Source: Cherax quadricarinatus (Eukaryota; Arthropoda; Malacostraca; Decapoda; Parastacidae). From it: a stretch of DNA of 64,000 bases. Under the pieces are notes generated by a model. The model searched no databases, was not told the DNA's origin, and saw only the letters and a program-made list of their open reading frames with translations. This document shows, one piece after another, positions 54,868-64,000 of the stretch (positions are counted from its first letter, which is position 1; every line of letters starts with the position of its first letter). The stretch is from assembly GCF_038502225.1 (NCBI RefSeq), contig NC_091372.1:2939617-3003616 (forward strand), in the 5' to 3' direction. The translations under genes were made by a program, and so were the position numbers.

Positions 54868-55940
54868 CCCTTTCAGGGTCCAGAGGCCAAATTTCAAAGT
54901 GCACACCAGGGTCCAAGAATTTAAAAAAAAAAAAAAATTGTGTTATTTTTTCATATGAAATGGTAGAGAATCTTTTTCTGAAGGTAATAAAACAAAAACT
55001 ATGAAATTTGATGGAAAATTGATGAAATTATGCTCTCGCGAATTTTGATGTGTCAGCGTTATTTATGAATCGGCGATTTTGCCGACTTTGACTCCCATTT
55101 TAGGCCAATTACATTATTCCAGTCGATCAAATTCTTAGCTATTTCACTAGTATTACTTCTATTCTATCGATTGAGCACAAGAAATCAACCAGTCAACTGT
55201 TTCAACTACAAAAAGTGATCGGAAATTGGTAATTTGGCCAATTTAGTGCAAAGTTCAAAATATTCCAGTTTCAAAATAGGGTCCAGAATAAACAATGCAG
55301 ACATTCCTGGCACTAAACTAACATTTCCTCTGTTCATTAGTTATGTTTTCAGGCTTTACAAATGAATTCCATTTTGATTTTTTATTCACATAATGAATTT
55401 TTATTCATACCATAAAATAGAAGATTTACTGTTATGTAATATTGTAATAATTGTATAAATATCATCACCACATTTGTGAATGTATATTAGACCCACCAAC
55501 TGGCGTGTATTAGACATGTGAGGTCGTTTGTTTTCTCTTGAACATTGGCAAAAATTTAACATTTCTCCTACTTCGAGCTCGGTTTCAAGCCATTTCCAGT
55601 ACTAAAACCAATCAAAATCATCTCTATTTCTGTAATATATCTTCCATTCTATCAAATGAGACCAAGAAATTGCAAATACAACTATAAAAACATACAAAAA
55701 AACACTGCAAGTCGCTGTTTTAATAAAAAATCATGGTCTCAGTTGTTTTCTCTCATTATACACAGTGTACTGCAGGATTTGTTTTATGTGGTGCACACAT
55801 ACCACATATATGTATTCTCTCATATCTAGGCCCAAATTTACCACTCACAGCTTATCAGAGTGAGCTGAGCTCATGGCGTAGATCTACGGTTTGGACCTTG
55901 AACGTAAAGCCATAGATCTACGGCATGGACCCTGAAAGGG
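54868..55940. mobile_element. piggyBac-like TTAA element, GATC type
   Basis: A 1,073-bp element between TTAA 54864-54867 and 55941-55944. The ends are CCCTTTCAGGGTCC and GGACCCTGAAAGGG. GTAGATCTAC lies at 55878-55887 and ATAGATCTAC at 55912-55921. It is the inverted counterpart of 17739-18813. Confidence 0.88.
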
Positions 55941-56059
55941 TTAAGTCCTTTCTTAAAACCCTTTCCTAGGTATTTCAAAACCTCTTTTCTCTGTCCTTTT
56001 CTTAAAGCATTATCTTATCTTCTTTATAGTTCTTTCCTATGTCTCTTAAGTACACTAAG

Positions 56060-56220
56060 CTGCCAATGACCTAGATTTACACCAACCAGGAAAAATGCCA
56101 TTGACATAAAACTCCTGGAGTTTTACGACTCACTCACTGCCAGTTCAATCCCTACCCATACTGTGGTTTGTTTGCAATCATGTCATTATGATTTCGTGAG
56201 CCATTGACTTAAATTTACAC
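56060..56220 (+). repeat. SINE-like fragment
   Basis: CTGGAGTTTTACGACTCACTC and CCAGTTCAATCCCTACCCAT with GTGGTTTGTTTGC; the B-box-like core and downstream text match 44305-44340 and the SINE at 1-95. The A box is not preserved. Confidence 0.5.
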
Positions 56221-56775
56221 CACTTATCTAAAATGGCCCCACTTGGCCTGGTTGGTCCCTCATTAAAGAAAATAGGTCTGGCCCATAGATATGCACAGTA
56301 TAAAAAATTCTGTGTTGTGTGCAGTGCATTGTGGGATCCAGAAAACACCATTTCCTTAGTATTATTGGACAGTAAATAGAAGTGAAGTTCTATAAGAAAA
56401 TACAGTGGAACCTCGGCTTAGGAAAGCCCCACCATGCGAATTTGGACCATTTACAAAGTCACACTAACAAAAAGGAGAGCAGGATGGGTATATACATGTA
56501 TAGGCAGGAGGTGGTGGTAGTAGTAGTGGAGGTGGAAGGAAGTAGTGGTGGGGAGGTGGTAAGAGTAGGAGGGGCCAGTCAAATACTAAGAAAGAGGAGC
56601 ACTGCAAGGGAGCTAGGTGCCCACAGAGGGTAAGAGCAAGAACACCGAGGGGGGGCGGGAACAAATAAATAAATAAAAGGAACAAATACACAGGGTAGAA
56701 GAAAGACAACCCAAAGGAGAAAAAGGAAAGAGGAAAAGGGGAAGAGGGAGAAGAAAAAGGAGGAATCAGGTTAGG

Positions 56776-57464
56776 TCACAAATGTTCTGAAGTTTGGAGC
56801 ATTTTACAATGTAGTGGGAGAGGAAGGCATCTACGGAGACGAAGCCACGACTAAGATTCATACAAGGAAAATTGTATATTGGGGAGGAGTCAACCAGACG
56901 GCGACTGTTAAAGTTGGAAGTAGGGAAGACAGTTTTAGCAGAAGACCAGTCGATAGGATGGCTGTAATCTCTGACGTGACAGAAAAGAGCATTGTTAGTG
57001 TCGGCAAGCCTAACACTATTTTTGTGCTCCCTAAGTCTGTCAGAAAGAAATCGACCAGTTTCTCCAAAGTATTGAAGAGGACAGGAGGAAGAAGAAATAG
57101 AGTAGACACCAGGAGCATCTGTAGAGGGAGGAGAGATATGAACGAGATTAGTGCGAAGAGTGTTAGTCTGGCGGAAAGTAAGCTTGATGTCTAAGGAAAG
57201 GAGAGAGTTGTTGAGATTAGAAAGACCGGAAATGTAGGGAAGGCAGAGGACAGAAGAGTTCCCAGGAGTAGAGAGTTTCGAAGAGAAGAAACTACGTTTA
57301 GCATGTGAGCAGGCAGAGTCAATGAAATGGGAAGGGTAGCTAAGACAGGAAAATGAATTATGAAGAGTGTGATTTCGTAAATGGTCCAAGTCGGACTGAA
57401 ACGTCATTGTTATAATAATAATGATTATTAATATTATTATTATTGGTAGTAGTAGTATGTACAT
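56776..57464 (-). pseudogene. Penelope-like element fragment with GIY-YIG endonuclease
   Basis: The minus-strand frame encodes SDLDHLRNHTLHNSFSCLSY, then LSLDIKLTFRQTNTLR, then a GIY-YIG domain: GVYSISSSSCPLQYFGETGR, LSDRLREHKNSVRLADTNNA and a distal HPIDWSSAKTVFP. The GVY and YFG motifs and downstream Arg/His/Glu fit the C-terminal endonuclease of Penelope-like retroelements. The RT half is missing. The N-terminal isoleucine run is an ATT microsatellite. The fragment lies inside the Tigger-like element, antisense to SZT2. Confidence 0.82.
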
Positions 57465-57548
57465 GGTGAGGGGCTCTTGATCTAGGGAATTGGATCTGTG
57501 CTCCAGGTCCCTAAATTAATAATAATAATAATTATTATTATTAGTATA

Positions 57549-57828
57549 ATACATTTTTTTTTAACAAATCAGCCGTCTCCCACCGAGGCAGGGTGACCCA
57601 AAAAAGAAAGAAAATCCCCAAAAAGAAAATACTTTCATCATCATTCAACACTTTCACCACACTCACACATAATCACTGTTTTTGCAGAGGTGCTCAGAAT
57701 ACAACAGTTTAGAAGCATATACATATAAAGATACACAACATATCTCTCCAAACTGCTAATATCCCAAACCCCTCCTTTAAAGTGCAGGCATTGTACTTCC
57801 CATTTCTAGGACTCAAGTCCAGCTGTAT
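57549..57828 (-). mobile_element. RTE-B 3' end fragment
   Basis: A minus-strand subfamily-B 3' UTR with hairpin (CCGTCTCCCACCGAGGCAGG on plus) and T-run at 57549-57561, truncated at the TGGACTTGAGTCC region. It is flanked by ATA/ATT microsatellites. Confidence 0.82.
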
Positions 57829-58053
57829 AAAAATAATATAAAAATATTACGTATGTACTAATAATAATGATAATAATTACGTATAATAAATAATAATAAT
57901 ATTATGTACATACTGCATATAATTTAGTTTTACAACACCACCACAATGGTCACCAGTGTACATGTGCTTATGGAGCTACCCTCACGGTGCAAGGAATTCT
58001 CGTGATTTCCTTACTTTTCGTGCAGTTAATTTGCCAGATTTCTTTCTTCTAAC

Positions 58054-58161
58054 CATGGGTAATAAGAAAGCAAGTGCAAAGGACAGTGCCGAGAAGAAAA
58101 AGAGGATGATTTGCATGGAATTAAAGCAAGAAATCATTAATAAGTACAGACCAGGTATGTA
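58054..58161 (+). pseudogene. Tigger transposase N-terminal remnant
   Basis: ATGGGTAATAAGAAAGCAAG gives MGNKKASAKDSAEKKKRMIC followed by MELKQEIINKYRPGM, equivalent to the start and first CENP-B helix (EMKKEIIDKYESG) of the intact transposases. A stop follows at once. The remaining transposase is lost. Confidence 0.8.
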
Positions 58162-58496
58162 GTGTAATGAGATAAACATAAAAATTATATAGAGACCACT
58201 TGTGCGACCACAATCCTCCTCCCTTCGCCGTCCACGTAATGACGTATTTAATTCATTCTAGAGTATATATCATGTTTCTGTGTTATTTATATTGTTTATT
58301 ATGTCATATTAGATGAATTGTGACAAATAAATAAGCCGTAGAGTTGATATTAGGGTTATTTTGTCATGCCTCCTGAGAGCAGGAATTCAGCCTGAACAGA
58401 TTAATTGTATTTCAGTTAATTTAAATGAGAAAATTGACCCAGCATACGAACAAGTCCACAGAACGGATTAAATTTGTAAGCCGAGGTTCCACTGTA

Positions 58497-59221
58497 TACA
58501 ACACAATAATGAATTGGAATGGGCTACATTCACCCATTCATATATCTGTAAGCATTACTACACTATTGCAGTTTTACTCACTCTTGTCTCATTTCACTTC
58601 TCAAGTCAGGGAGAATGTTTTGGCAAGATATACGTAATCTTTTTTTTTTTTTCAAAATCGTCGGCCCTGGCGGCACGTGTATTTTAGACCCTTCAGCAGT
58701 TTAAGGGTTGAAATGCCTTTTCTTTGTCCTTTTCTTATGTACCTTTTCTCTGAAAGTGGTTTTCACTGAAACAGATTTCCTATATGTCTTATTATATTTT
58801 GTTTACAAATTTCAGATTTTAAGGTTTTGTTTGGGGTAAAAAATTTTATATTTACTGAGTAAATATCCTTTGTACTGATAGACATTCAACTGCTATGTGT
58901 ATGTATTTAACCAAAGATTTAATATGCATTCTCTTGTAAAAGTTCTTCTATATTGTGCAATTTTTTTGCAAATGTGTTTGAAAAATTTAATTGAAAATTG
59001 AATAGCATGTACATGAAGGCCTTTTTCAGGTGCATTCATTATTTTTTCTTCTTTTTTTTAATTGCATTTACAAAAAAGTTGCCTATATAAATGTCTTTAT
59101 AAAGGCTAGTGTTCCCTAGTGTATCACAGGTGATTACTACACACTTCTGATATTTATTTTTTATACATATTTGTGCATATTTTTCTTGGAGATTTCCGTA
59201 ATTGTTACTAATTGAATGTAG
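58497..59221. other. Intron 6 end, no gene
   Basis: 58640-58700 looks like the right end of a CCCTTAAA-type MITE (CAGCAGTTTAAGGGTTGAA). 58705-58755 continues the pyrimidine repeat of 54682-54863. The rest is AT-rich intron. Confidence 0.45.
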
Positions 59222-59359
59222 AAACACGAGGTGCAGCACTGAGATCAGTGAGTTTGCTGGAGACCGGGACTCAGCCTGCAGAAGACCGCATGCGCTCGGT
59301 CTCCGTCTCGGGTGTACCTCCACATGTATGTCTCCCACGAATGGCAAACAAACTTGGGA
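59222..59359 (+). CDS. SZT2: SZT2 exon (window exon 7)
   Basis: A 138-bp exon between ACTAATTGAATGTAG and GTAAGT. The incoming bases AA join the G of exon 6 to make a glutamate codon; outgoing phase is 1. It encodes ETRGAALRSVSLLETGTQPA, then EDRMRSVSVSGVPPHVCLPR and MANKLGS. The base composition is far above the AT-rich surroundings, and both splice sites are strong. The Ser-rich content suits a linker in SZT2, but no direct family match was recalled, so membership rests on phase, strand and composition. Later exons lie beyond the window. Confidence 0.78.
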
Positions 59360-60197
59360 GTAAGTTTGTAATCACAGGAAAGTTGTGTGCGTATGCTAAT
59401 ACCTAGTAAAGTCCAGTTTAGACGCTGCCAGAAATGACTTGCTTAGACTGCACTCTAGTACTAGTAGTCATTGTTTGATCTCACAATCATCATATATACG
59501 TACTAGTATTAATCAGATCATTAATATTTTAATTTTGTTGCATAATAATGAAATACATGAATTTTTTTGTGTAGCAGATAGTTATGGGAGGTTATGCTGC
59601 TCCACTGGACTTTTCTGCATTTCTGATTAGCATGCTATATTAACATAATGCATGTTTATTTGCATCATAATATTTGTTGGTTGTAAATTCTAATACATGT
59701 ATATAAATTTAATTACTAAAAATGTTTTGTGTTGCAATATTTTTTTTTTTTTTTTTTTTAATTTTCTTTGGTGTGCATCATAGGTAAAGTGACTAGATTT
59801 CTGGAGTTAAGAATTGAACAGCTTTTGATTAATGGAGAAGTGAATTAATGATCTGTTGTTAAATAAACATCAGTATAATTTATTTAAGTTTACAACATAA
59901 ATAATAATTTAATCAGTTTTCTAAACTGTGAAAATGACTTTAATTTTCGTGCAGTTTATGGGATGAAATCTTAGTAACTCAGAAGTGGATTTCTGAACAT
60001 TATAGAAGTGGGGAGGCAGTGGCATAAAGTGACAAGTGGTAATGCAGCAATAAAAGGACACCTTTGTTTTACAATGTTTCACTCACAGTTGGATTTTTCA
60101 AGTACAGTCAACAGTCAATTGAACCTACTTGTTACAGTAAGTCTTCAACTTACATGCACATAGGGGACCTCCTGAATTATGTATAATATTCATAATA
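59360..60197. other. Intron after exon 7, no gene
   Basis: AT-rich sequence with a T-run at 59741-59760. AGTAAGTCTTCAACTTACATG at 60137 is a solitary end of the same MITE family as the one at 60198. Confidence 0.45.
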
Positions 60198-60588
60198 CAG
60201 TAGGTCTTCAACTAACGAACATGTTGGGGGAACTCCTGTATTGTATATAATGATGACCTGACGAACTGTTGGAGTGTGAGCAGGGTAATATTTTGTGAAG
60301 GGATTCAGGGAAACCAGTTAGCTGAACTTGAGTCCTGGAAATGGGAAGTACAATGCCTGCACTTTAAAGGAGGGGTTTGGATAATGGCAGTTTTATAGGG
60401 GTATCTAAACTGTCATATTTGAGCGCCTCTGCAAAGACAGTGATTATGTATGAGTGATGGTGAAAGTGTTGAATGATGAAAGTTTTTTCTTTCTTTTTGG
60501 GTCACCCTGCCTTGGTGGGAGATGGCCGACATGTTAAAAAAAAAAAAACAGAAGATTCTCAATGTGTTCATAAGTTGAGGACTTACTG
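60198..60588. mobile_element. TA-flanked MITE split by RTE-B tail
   Basis: Left CAGTAGGTCTTCAACTAACG at 60198 and right, read inward, CAGTAAGTCCTCAACTTATG ending at 60588, flanked by TA. The RTE-B 3' end (60248-60549, plus strand, hairpin GGTCACCCTGCCTTGGTGGG and A-run) is inserted within. Confidence 0.8.
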
Positions 60589-61558
60589 TACTGGAGAATA
60601 GATCGTTAATAATGGTGACCACAGGGGAAACAGATGAGATTGTTTTGCTGTGATCATAACAGTAATGGACAATTATGTAACTAACAAATCAGTTGGCCAA
60701 GCTGATTTTGTCTGTTGTGTCTGAATAAGTTGATCCAGCGGATTTTGTTACGTTTGATCAGAGTTAATTAACTTGAGGTTTTACTATACTTGGTAAAGTC
60801 GTTGCGGATGAAAAGGTGTAAAATAAGAGTCTACCCACTTAGAAAGTTCTTTACTTTCCACCATTATAGAATTATGAACAGGTTTCCTTAAGCTAATTTA
60901 TGTTTCTAGTAAAACCTTGAGGTTTAAGAGTAAGAGTTGAAATTCTTCAAGTATCCACAACTTATTCTTCTGTGAGAAGGGATTTTAAATAGATGAATTA
61001 GTTCCAGGAGATGTAATATTATTTGTAGTAAATTAATTGTCACATGTGCTTGTGATTGATTTCTCGGTCTCTGCAATGAGTGAATAATTCCCCCCCCAGC
61101 ATTGATCTGGCAAAAGAAAAATGCAGTATAAACAAGCATAGATACAGTACAATGGTTTAACAAGATTGGATGACATTTCCAGTAGGGCTCTGCATATTCA
61201 GCACCATCTTTTTGGTGCTTTATGTTTTCGTTGGCTTTCATTTGAGCTATTGTGCATTATGTTTGGTGATTTTACCACTTGTCAGTCATTTCTGCGCAAC
61301 AGTTGTGTAAGGGAAAGGTGATCGGTGCCATATTTTAAGGTAAGTATTGTATGTACTGCATATTTATTTTACTTTTTTTACCTGTTTTTTATGCTTAGCT
61401 GTATTGAACACTTAATATATCATAGTGTAAACATGTTAACAGGCATTTTAGACGCATTCAAAAATGAAAATAAAAAGACGCTCTTCCACCCCTTGCCAAT
61501 TTTTGCTTACTGCACAAGGTCGGGGACCTAAGAGCCATATAAACAGGGCCCTCTTTTA
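60589..61558. other. Intronic sequence, no gene
   Basis: No convincing exon, repeat or transposon end was recognised. There is a C-run at 61091-61098. Confidence 0.4.
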
Positions 61559-61699
61559 CAGGTGGGCCCTGTTTATGCAGCAGGGGTGGTTTTGGGCTAC
61601 TGCTGTAAAGTGAAAATTGTTGTAAAGTGAAACTTAGCCTTTTTGCACTTTCAAATGTATATAAAACCTTGATAGCATGTTTACGCTAACATGTATTAA

Positions 61700-61751
61700 C
61701 CCTTTGGGAGTCGAGACCCCTGATTGCAAACTTGCTCTCAGGGTCGAAGAA

Positions 61752-61782
<31 letters not shown>

Positions 61783-62323
61783 CTTATGAAATGATACAAA
61801 AATTTTTTTCTTAATTTTGATGAAAAACTTACAGAATTACACCCTCGCAAAATTAGCAGTCTCGGTGATATTTATGCATTGGCGATTTTGCCCACTTAGC
61901 ACCCTCCTTTTGCCCAATTCCATTGTTCCAGTCGACCAAACTCATAGCTATTTCACCAGTATTCCTTCTGTTCTGTTAATTGAGTACAAGAAACTGCCCA
62001 TTTACCTATTTCAACTACCCAATAAAGTGATCAGAAATCGATAATCTGGCCAAGAAACCAAGAATACAACTATAAAAATCATACAAAAATGCACAGCAAA
62101 TTAGCTATCTTAAACCAAAAATACAGTTGCAGTTTTCTTTCCATTATGCACTGCTTTCTGCATGATTTTTTTATATGGTGCACACTTAACGCATTCTCTG
62201 ATACCTAGGCCCAAATTTACTGCTCACAGCTTATCTGAGTGAGCTGAGCTCATGATATAGAACTACGGGACAGACCCTGGCTCCAAAGCAGTAGAACTAT
62301 GGGACCGACCCTGAGCAATAGGG
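61700..62323. mobile_element. piggyBac-like TTAA element, internally deleted and degenerate
   Basis: It starts CCCTTTGGGAGTCG after TTAA 61696-61699. About 450 bp of interior is missing (junction near 62053). ATAGAACTAC at 62257-62266 and GTAGAACTAT at 62291-62300 keep the 34-bp spacing with a decayed GATC core. The right TTAA is lost. Confidence 0.72.
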
Positions 62324-62447
62324 CTGGGCCCAAAAGATGCATATATAGCACATGCATTACTTACCTTAAAATATTTTCAGCCTTTGCTTATAGTGAGTGT
62401 GGAATATATTTATTGTAGGAAGTCTGAATAAATGAAGAATGGGTATA

Positions 62448-63308
62448 CAGTGGAACCCCGAGTTTCGAACGCATCAACTATCGAGCACTTTGAGTTTCGA
62501 CTGCTTTTTTTCGCACCAATTTTGTTTCAAGTATCGAACGTGCCTCGTGTTTCGAACCGCGTACCAGACCTGTTTGCCTGCCCGCAAAGGCGTCGTGAGC
62601 CAGTCTGGCTTTGTTCATGCTTGAGTGAACACTAACTTGTGTGCTCATGTAAATATTTCACAATTAATTAATTGTGTTTGGTGCTTGTCTATTAAGTGTG
62701 ACTGTGGAATAAGCTACCATGGTGGTGGTGGTGGATGGTATTGGTGGATGGTGGTGGTGGTGGATGGTGCCTTCTTCAGAGATTAAGGAGATTTGTGCAA
62801 TGTGGAATAGGGTGCAGGCATTTGCTGAAAAATATCACTCTGAGCAAGCTGAAACAAGCCATCTCTGCAATAAGTTCAGTGACAGAACTATATATCCCAT
62901 TTTAGGGAAATTTTAAAGAAGGGATGTAACCCCAGATAAGGACTTGTTACCTAAAGTCTTTATGGAAGGGGATTCCCCTTCCAAACACTAAGTGCTCCCT
63001 CTCTCCTCCTCCCTATCTTACAGATGCCATCAGCAATCTTCAATAAAGGTAAGTAAAAATGTTATTTTATATGTTTATTTAAATGTTTATTTATCTATTA
63101 CTAATTGTACTATGTATGTTTGTTGTGTGTATGTAAATCTATAATTAATCTCTATAAAATGTATTTTTTGTGAGTATTTTTGGGTTTTTGGAACAAATTA
63201 ATTGTATTTACATTATTTCTTATGGGAAATATTGCTTCAAGTTTTGAACATTTCAACTTTAGAACTAGCTCCTGGAATGGATTAAGTTCGAAACTCGGGG
63301 TTCCACTG
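62448..63308 (+). mobile_element. Internally deleted Tigger-like element
   Basis: Left CAGTGGAACCCCGAGTTTCG at 62448 and exact inverse CGAAACTCGGGGTTCCACTG ending at 63308, TA flanks. Only the 5' leader and transposase C-terminus remain. Confidence 0.88.
62770..62991 (+). pseudogene. Tigger transposase C-terminal remnant
   Basis: SSEIKEICAMWNRVQAFAEK corresponds to KIKEICAKWLEVQTFMDENH of the intact protein. After a frameshift near 62916, DKDLLPKVFMEGDSPSKH ends at a TAA, matching the intact C-terminus. The preceding GGT-repeat (62718-62770) replaces the rest of the gene. Confidence 0.85.
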
Positions 63309-63373
63309 TAATTGAAAACCATTGCATGAGCAAAGTGCTGTAAAGTGAAGTGCTATAAAATGAGGCCCATCTG

Positions 63374-63921
63374 TATTTACCACACTTCGCACTCCATCTG
63401 CATTTACGTTCAAAACTCCTTTGTCTCTAATTTTCCCATTTTTTCAGTTTGATTTTGATTATGTATAGGAGGCCCTCCACATTAATGAAGGTTAGTGGAT
63501 CAAGAACCTCGCAAATCTTGAAAATTCGTGAATGTTTGGTGCACAAATATGTTGTAGGGAAATATAATAATACTGTACTGTAGCGTTTGCAAATATTTTG
63601 ATGCGCAGATATATTGTAGGGAAATATAATAATAGCATTTGCTTAGCCTAACAATACTGCTTCCTTAGCCTATTGAACCACGAACAATCATAAAACACTC
63701 GAAAACATTGTAAAATATTGTATGTATATACATGTTATGGTTTTATAACAAATAATGAACAAACACAACACTCAGCACTCATAGGGTTGGGCAGACGAAT
63801 TCTGACAACTTGTGATGATGATAACATTGACATTGTTGATGGTTGTTAGTTAGAGATGCAGTTACTGATGACAGTTGAATGGAGGTGATTATATGGAGTG
63901 TAATTGCATGGCATGATGAGT
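63374..63921. other. Possible left end of another Tigger-like element
   Basis: TAGGAGGCCCTCCACATTAA at about 63466 preceded by TA resembles a Tigger terminus, with a 60-bp duplicated piece (AATATGTTGTAGGGAAATAT at about 63546 and, as ATATATTGTAGGGAAATATA, at about 63606). The right end lies outside the window. Confidence 0.35.
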
Positions 63922-64000
63922 CTAGTGTGTGGATTCTAACTCTTCACTGCCAGTGTCACTGCCGACATCGCTAGAGTCAGAGTTAGCAACGGAGTCAGAT
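63922..64000 (-). CDS. Acidic C-terminal tail of a possible transposase, partial
   Basis: The minus-strand frame entering from the window edge reads SDSVANSDSSDVGSDTGSEE and ends LESTH at a stop (63922-63924). The acidic Ser/Asp-rich tail and the upstream Tigger-like end suggest a transposase C-terminus, but 25 residues are too few to assign a family. Chance is possible. Confidence 0.3.
   Translation of the reverse strand, partial: SDSVANSDSSDVGSDTGSEELESTH

Larger units (their letters stand above)
56403..58494 (+). mobile_element. Decayed Tigger-like element (CAGTGGAACCTCGGCTTA)
   Basis: Left end CAGTGGAACCTCGGCTTA at 56403 and perfect inverse TAAGCCGAGGTTCCACTG ending at 58494, both with TA flanks. 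It contains a Penelope-like fragment, an antisense RTE-B tail and a transposase remnant. Confidence 0.85.
61559..63373. mobile_element. Tigger-like MITE with two nested elements
   Basis: Left CAGGTGGGCCCTGTTTATG at 61559 and right, read inward, CAGATGGGCCTCATTTTATA ending at 63373, TA on both sides. GTAAAGTGAA motifs occur near both ends. It contains the TTAA element 61700-62323 and the deleted Tigger 62448-63308. Confidence 0.7.

Noticed and set aside
59212..59221. Exon 7 starting upstream of 59222
   Set aside because: The open frame runs further left, but the TGTAG acceptor at 59222 fits the phase of exon 6.
61325..61531. Next SZT2 exon
   Set aside because: Open for 68 codons, but hydrophobic low-complexity translation, no flanking splice sites and no phase support.

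Overview
This window is animal nuclear DNA, most likely from a decapod crustacean. The recurring LINE and MITE families resemble those that litter crayfish, shrimp and lobster genomes; that placement is family knowledge, not proven by the sequence. One host gene runs through the window on the + strand. Seven short exons (11244-11370, 19658-19823, 20115-20241, 30154-30296, 32633-32739, 41295-41498, 59222-59359) join with perfectly matching splice phases into a 337-codon segment that aligns with the C-terminal part of SZT2, the large subunit of the lysosomal KICSTOR complex. KICSTOR anchors GATOR1 and represses mTORC1 when amino acids are scarce. The gene enters from the left and leaves to the right. 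About 1 kb of exon is spread over 48 kb.

Almost everything else is transposable-element DNA, often nested three or four deep. (i) RTE-like LINEs fall in two subfamilies (A and B). They include one apparently full-length intact A copy (21214-24781, perfect 9-bp target duplication), a head-to-tail chimeric A insertion (13089-15543), and many 3' fragments. A short non-autonomous derivative keeps only the RTE 5' leader and 3' hairpin (cluster at 49757-52317). (ii) There are two complete Tigger/pogo transposons with intact DDD transposases (2861-5196, 33860-36197) and several decayed or internally deleted Tigger-like elements. (iii) Another group is about 1.07-kb TTAA-flanked, piggyBac-like non-autonomous elements. 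(iv) CR1/jockey-type LINE fragments, a Penelope-like GIY-YIG fragment, a BED-finger hAT relic and tRNA-derived SINE pieces are also present.

Layout. 1-10.2 kb: SINE head, broken RTE-A with a nested jockey-type LINE, Tigger 1, broken RTE-B with a nested TTAA element. 10.2-20.3 kb: SZT2 exons 1-3 with intron 1 filled by a decayed DNA transposon carrying two opposed RTE-A insertions and a CR1-type LINE. 20.3-30.1 kb: intron 3, with the intact RTE-A inside a TTAA element inside a Tigger-like element. 30.1-41.5 kb: exons 4-6, a jockey-type LINE, and a four-level nest containing Tigger 2 and an antisense RTE-B. 41.5-59.2 kb: the 17.7-kb intron 6, with a 3' cluster of TTAA elements in a pyrimidine-rich repeat. 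59.2-64 kb: exon 7 and more nested Tigger-like elements.

The strongest candidate for something undescribed is the terminus of the TTAA-flanked elements. One end carries two copies of a 10-bp palindrome GTA-N4-TAC. The first lies 19 bp from the element edge (18 in the short forms) and the second exactly 34 bp further in. The N4 core differs between subfamilies (CTAG, GATC, TATA) but matches within an element.
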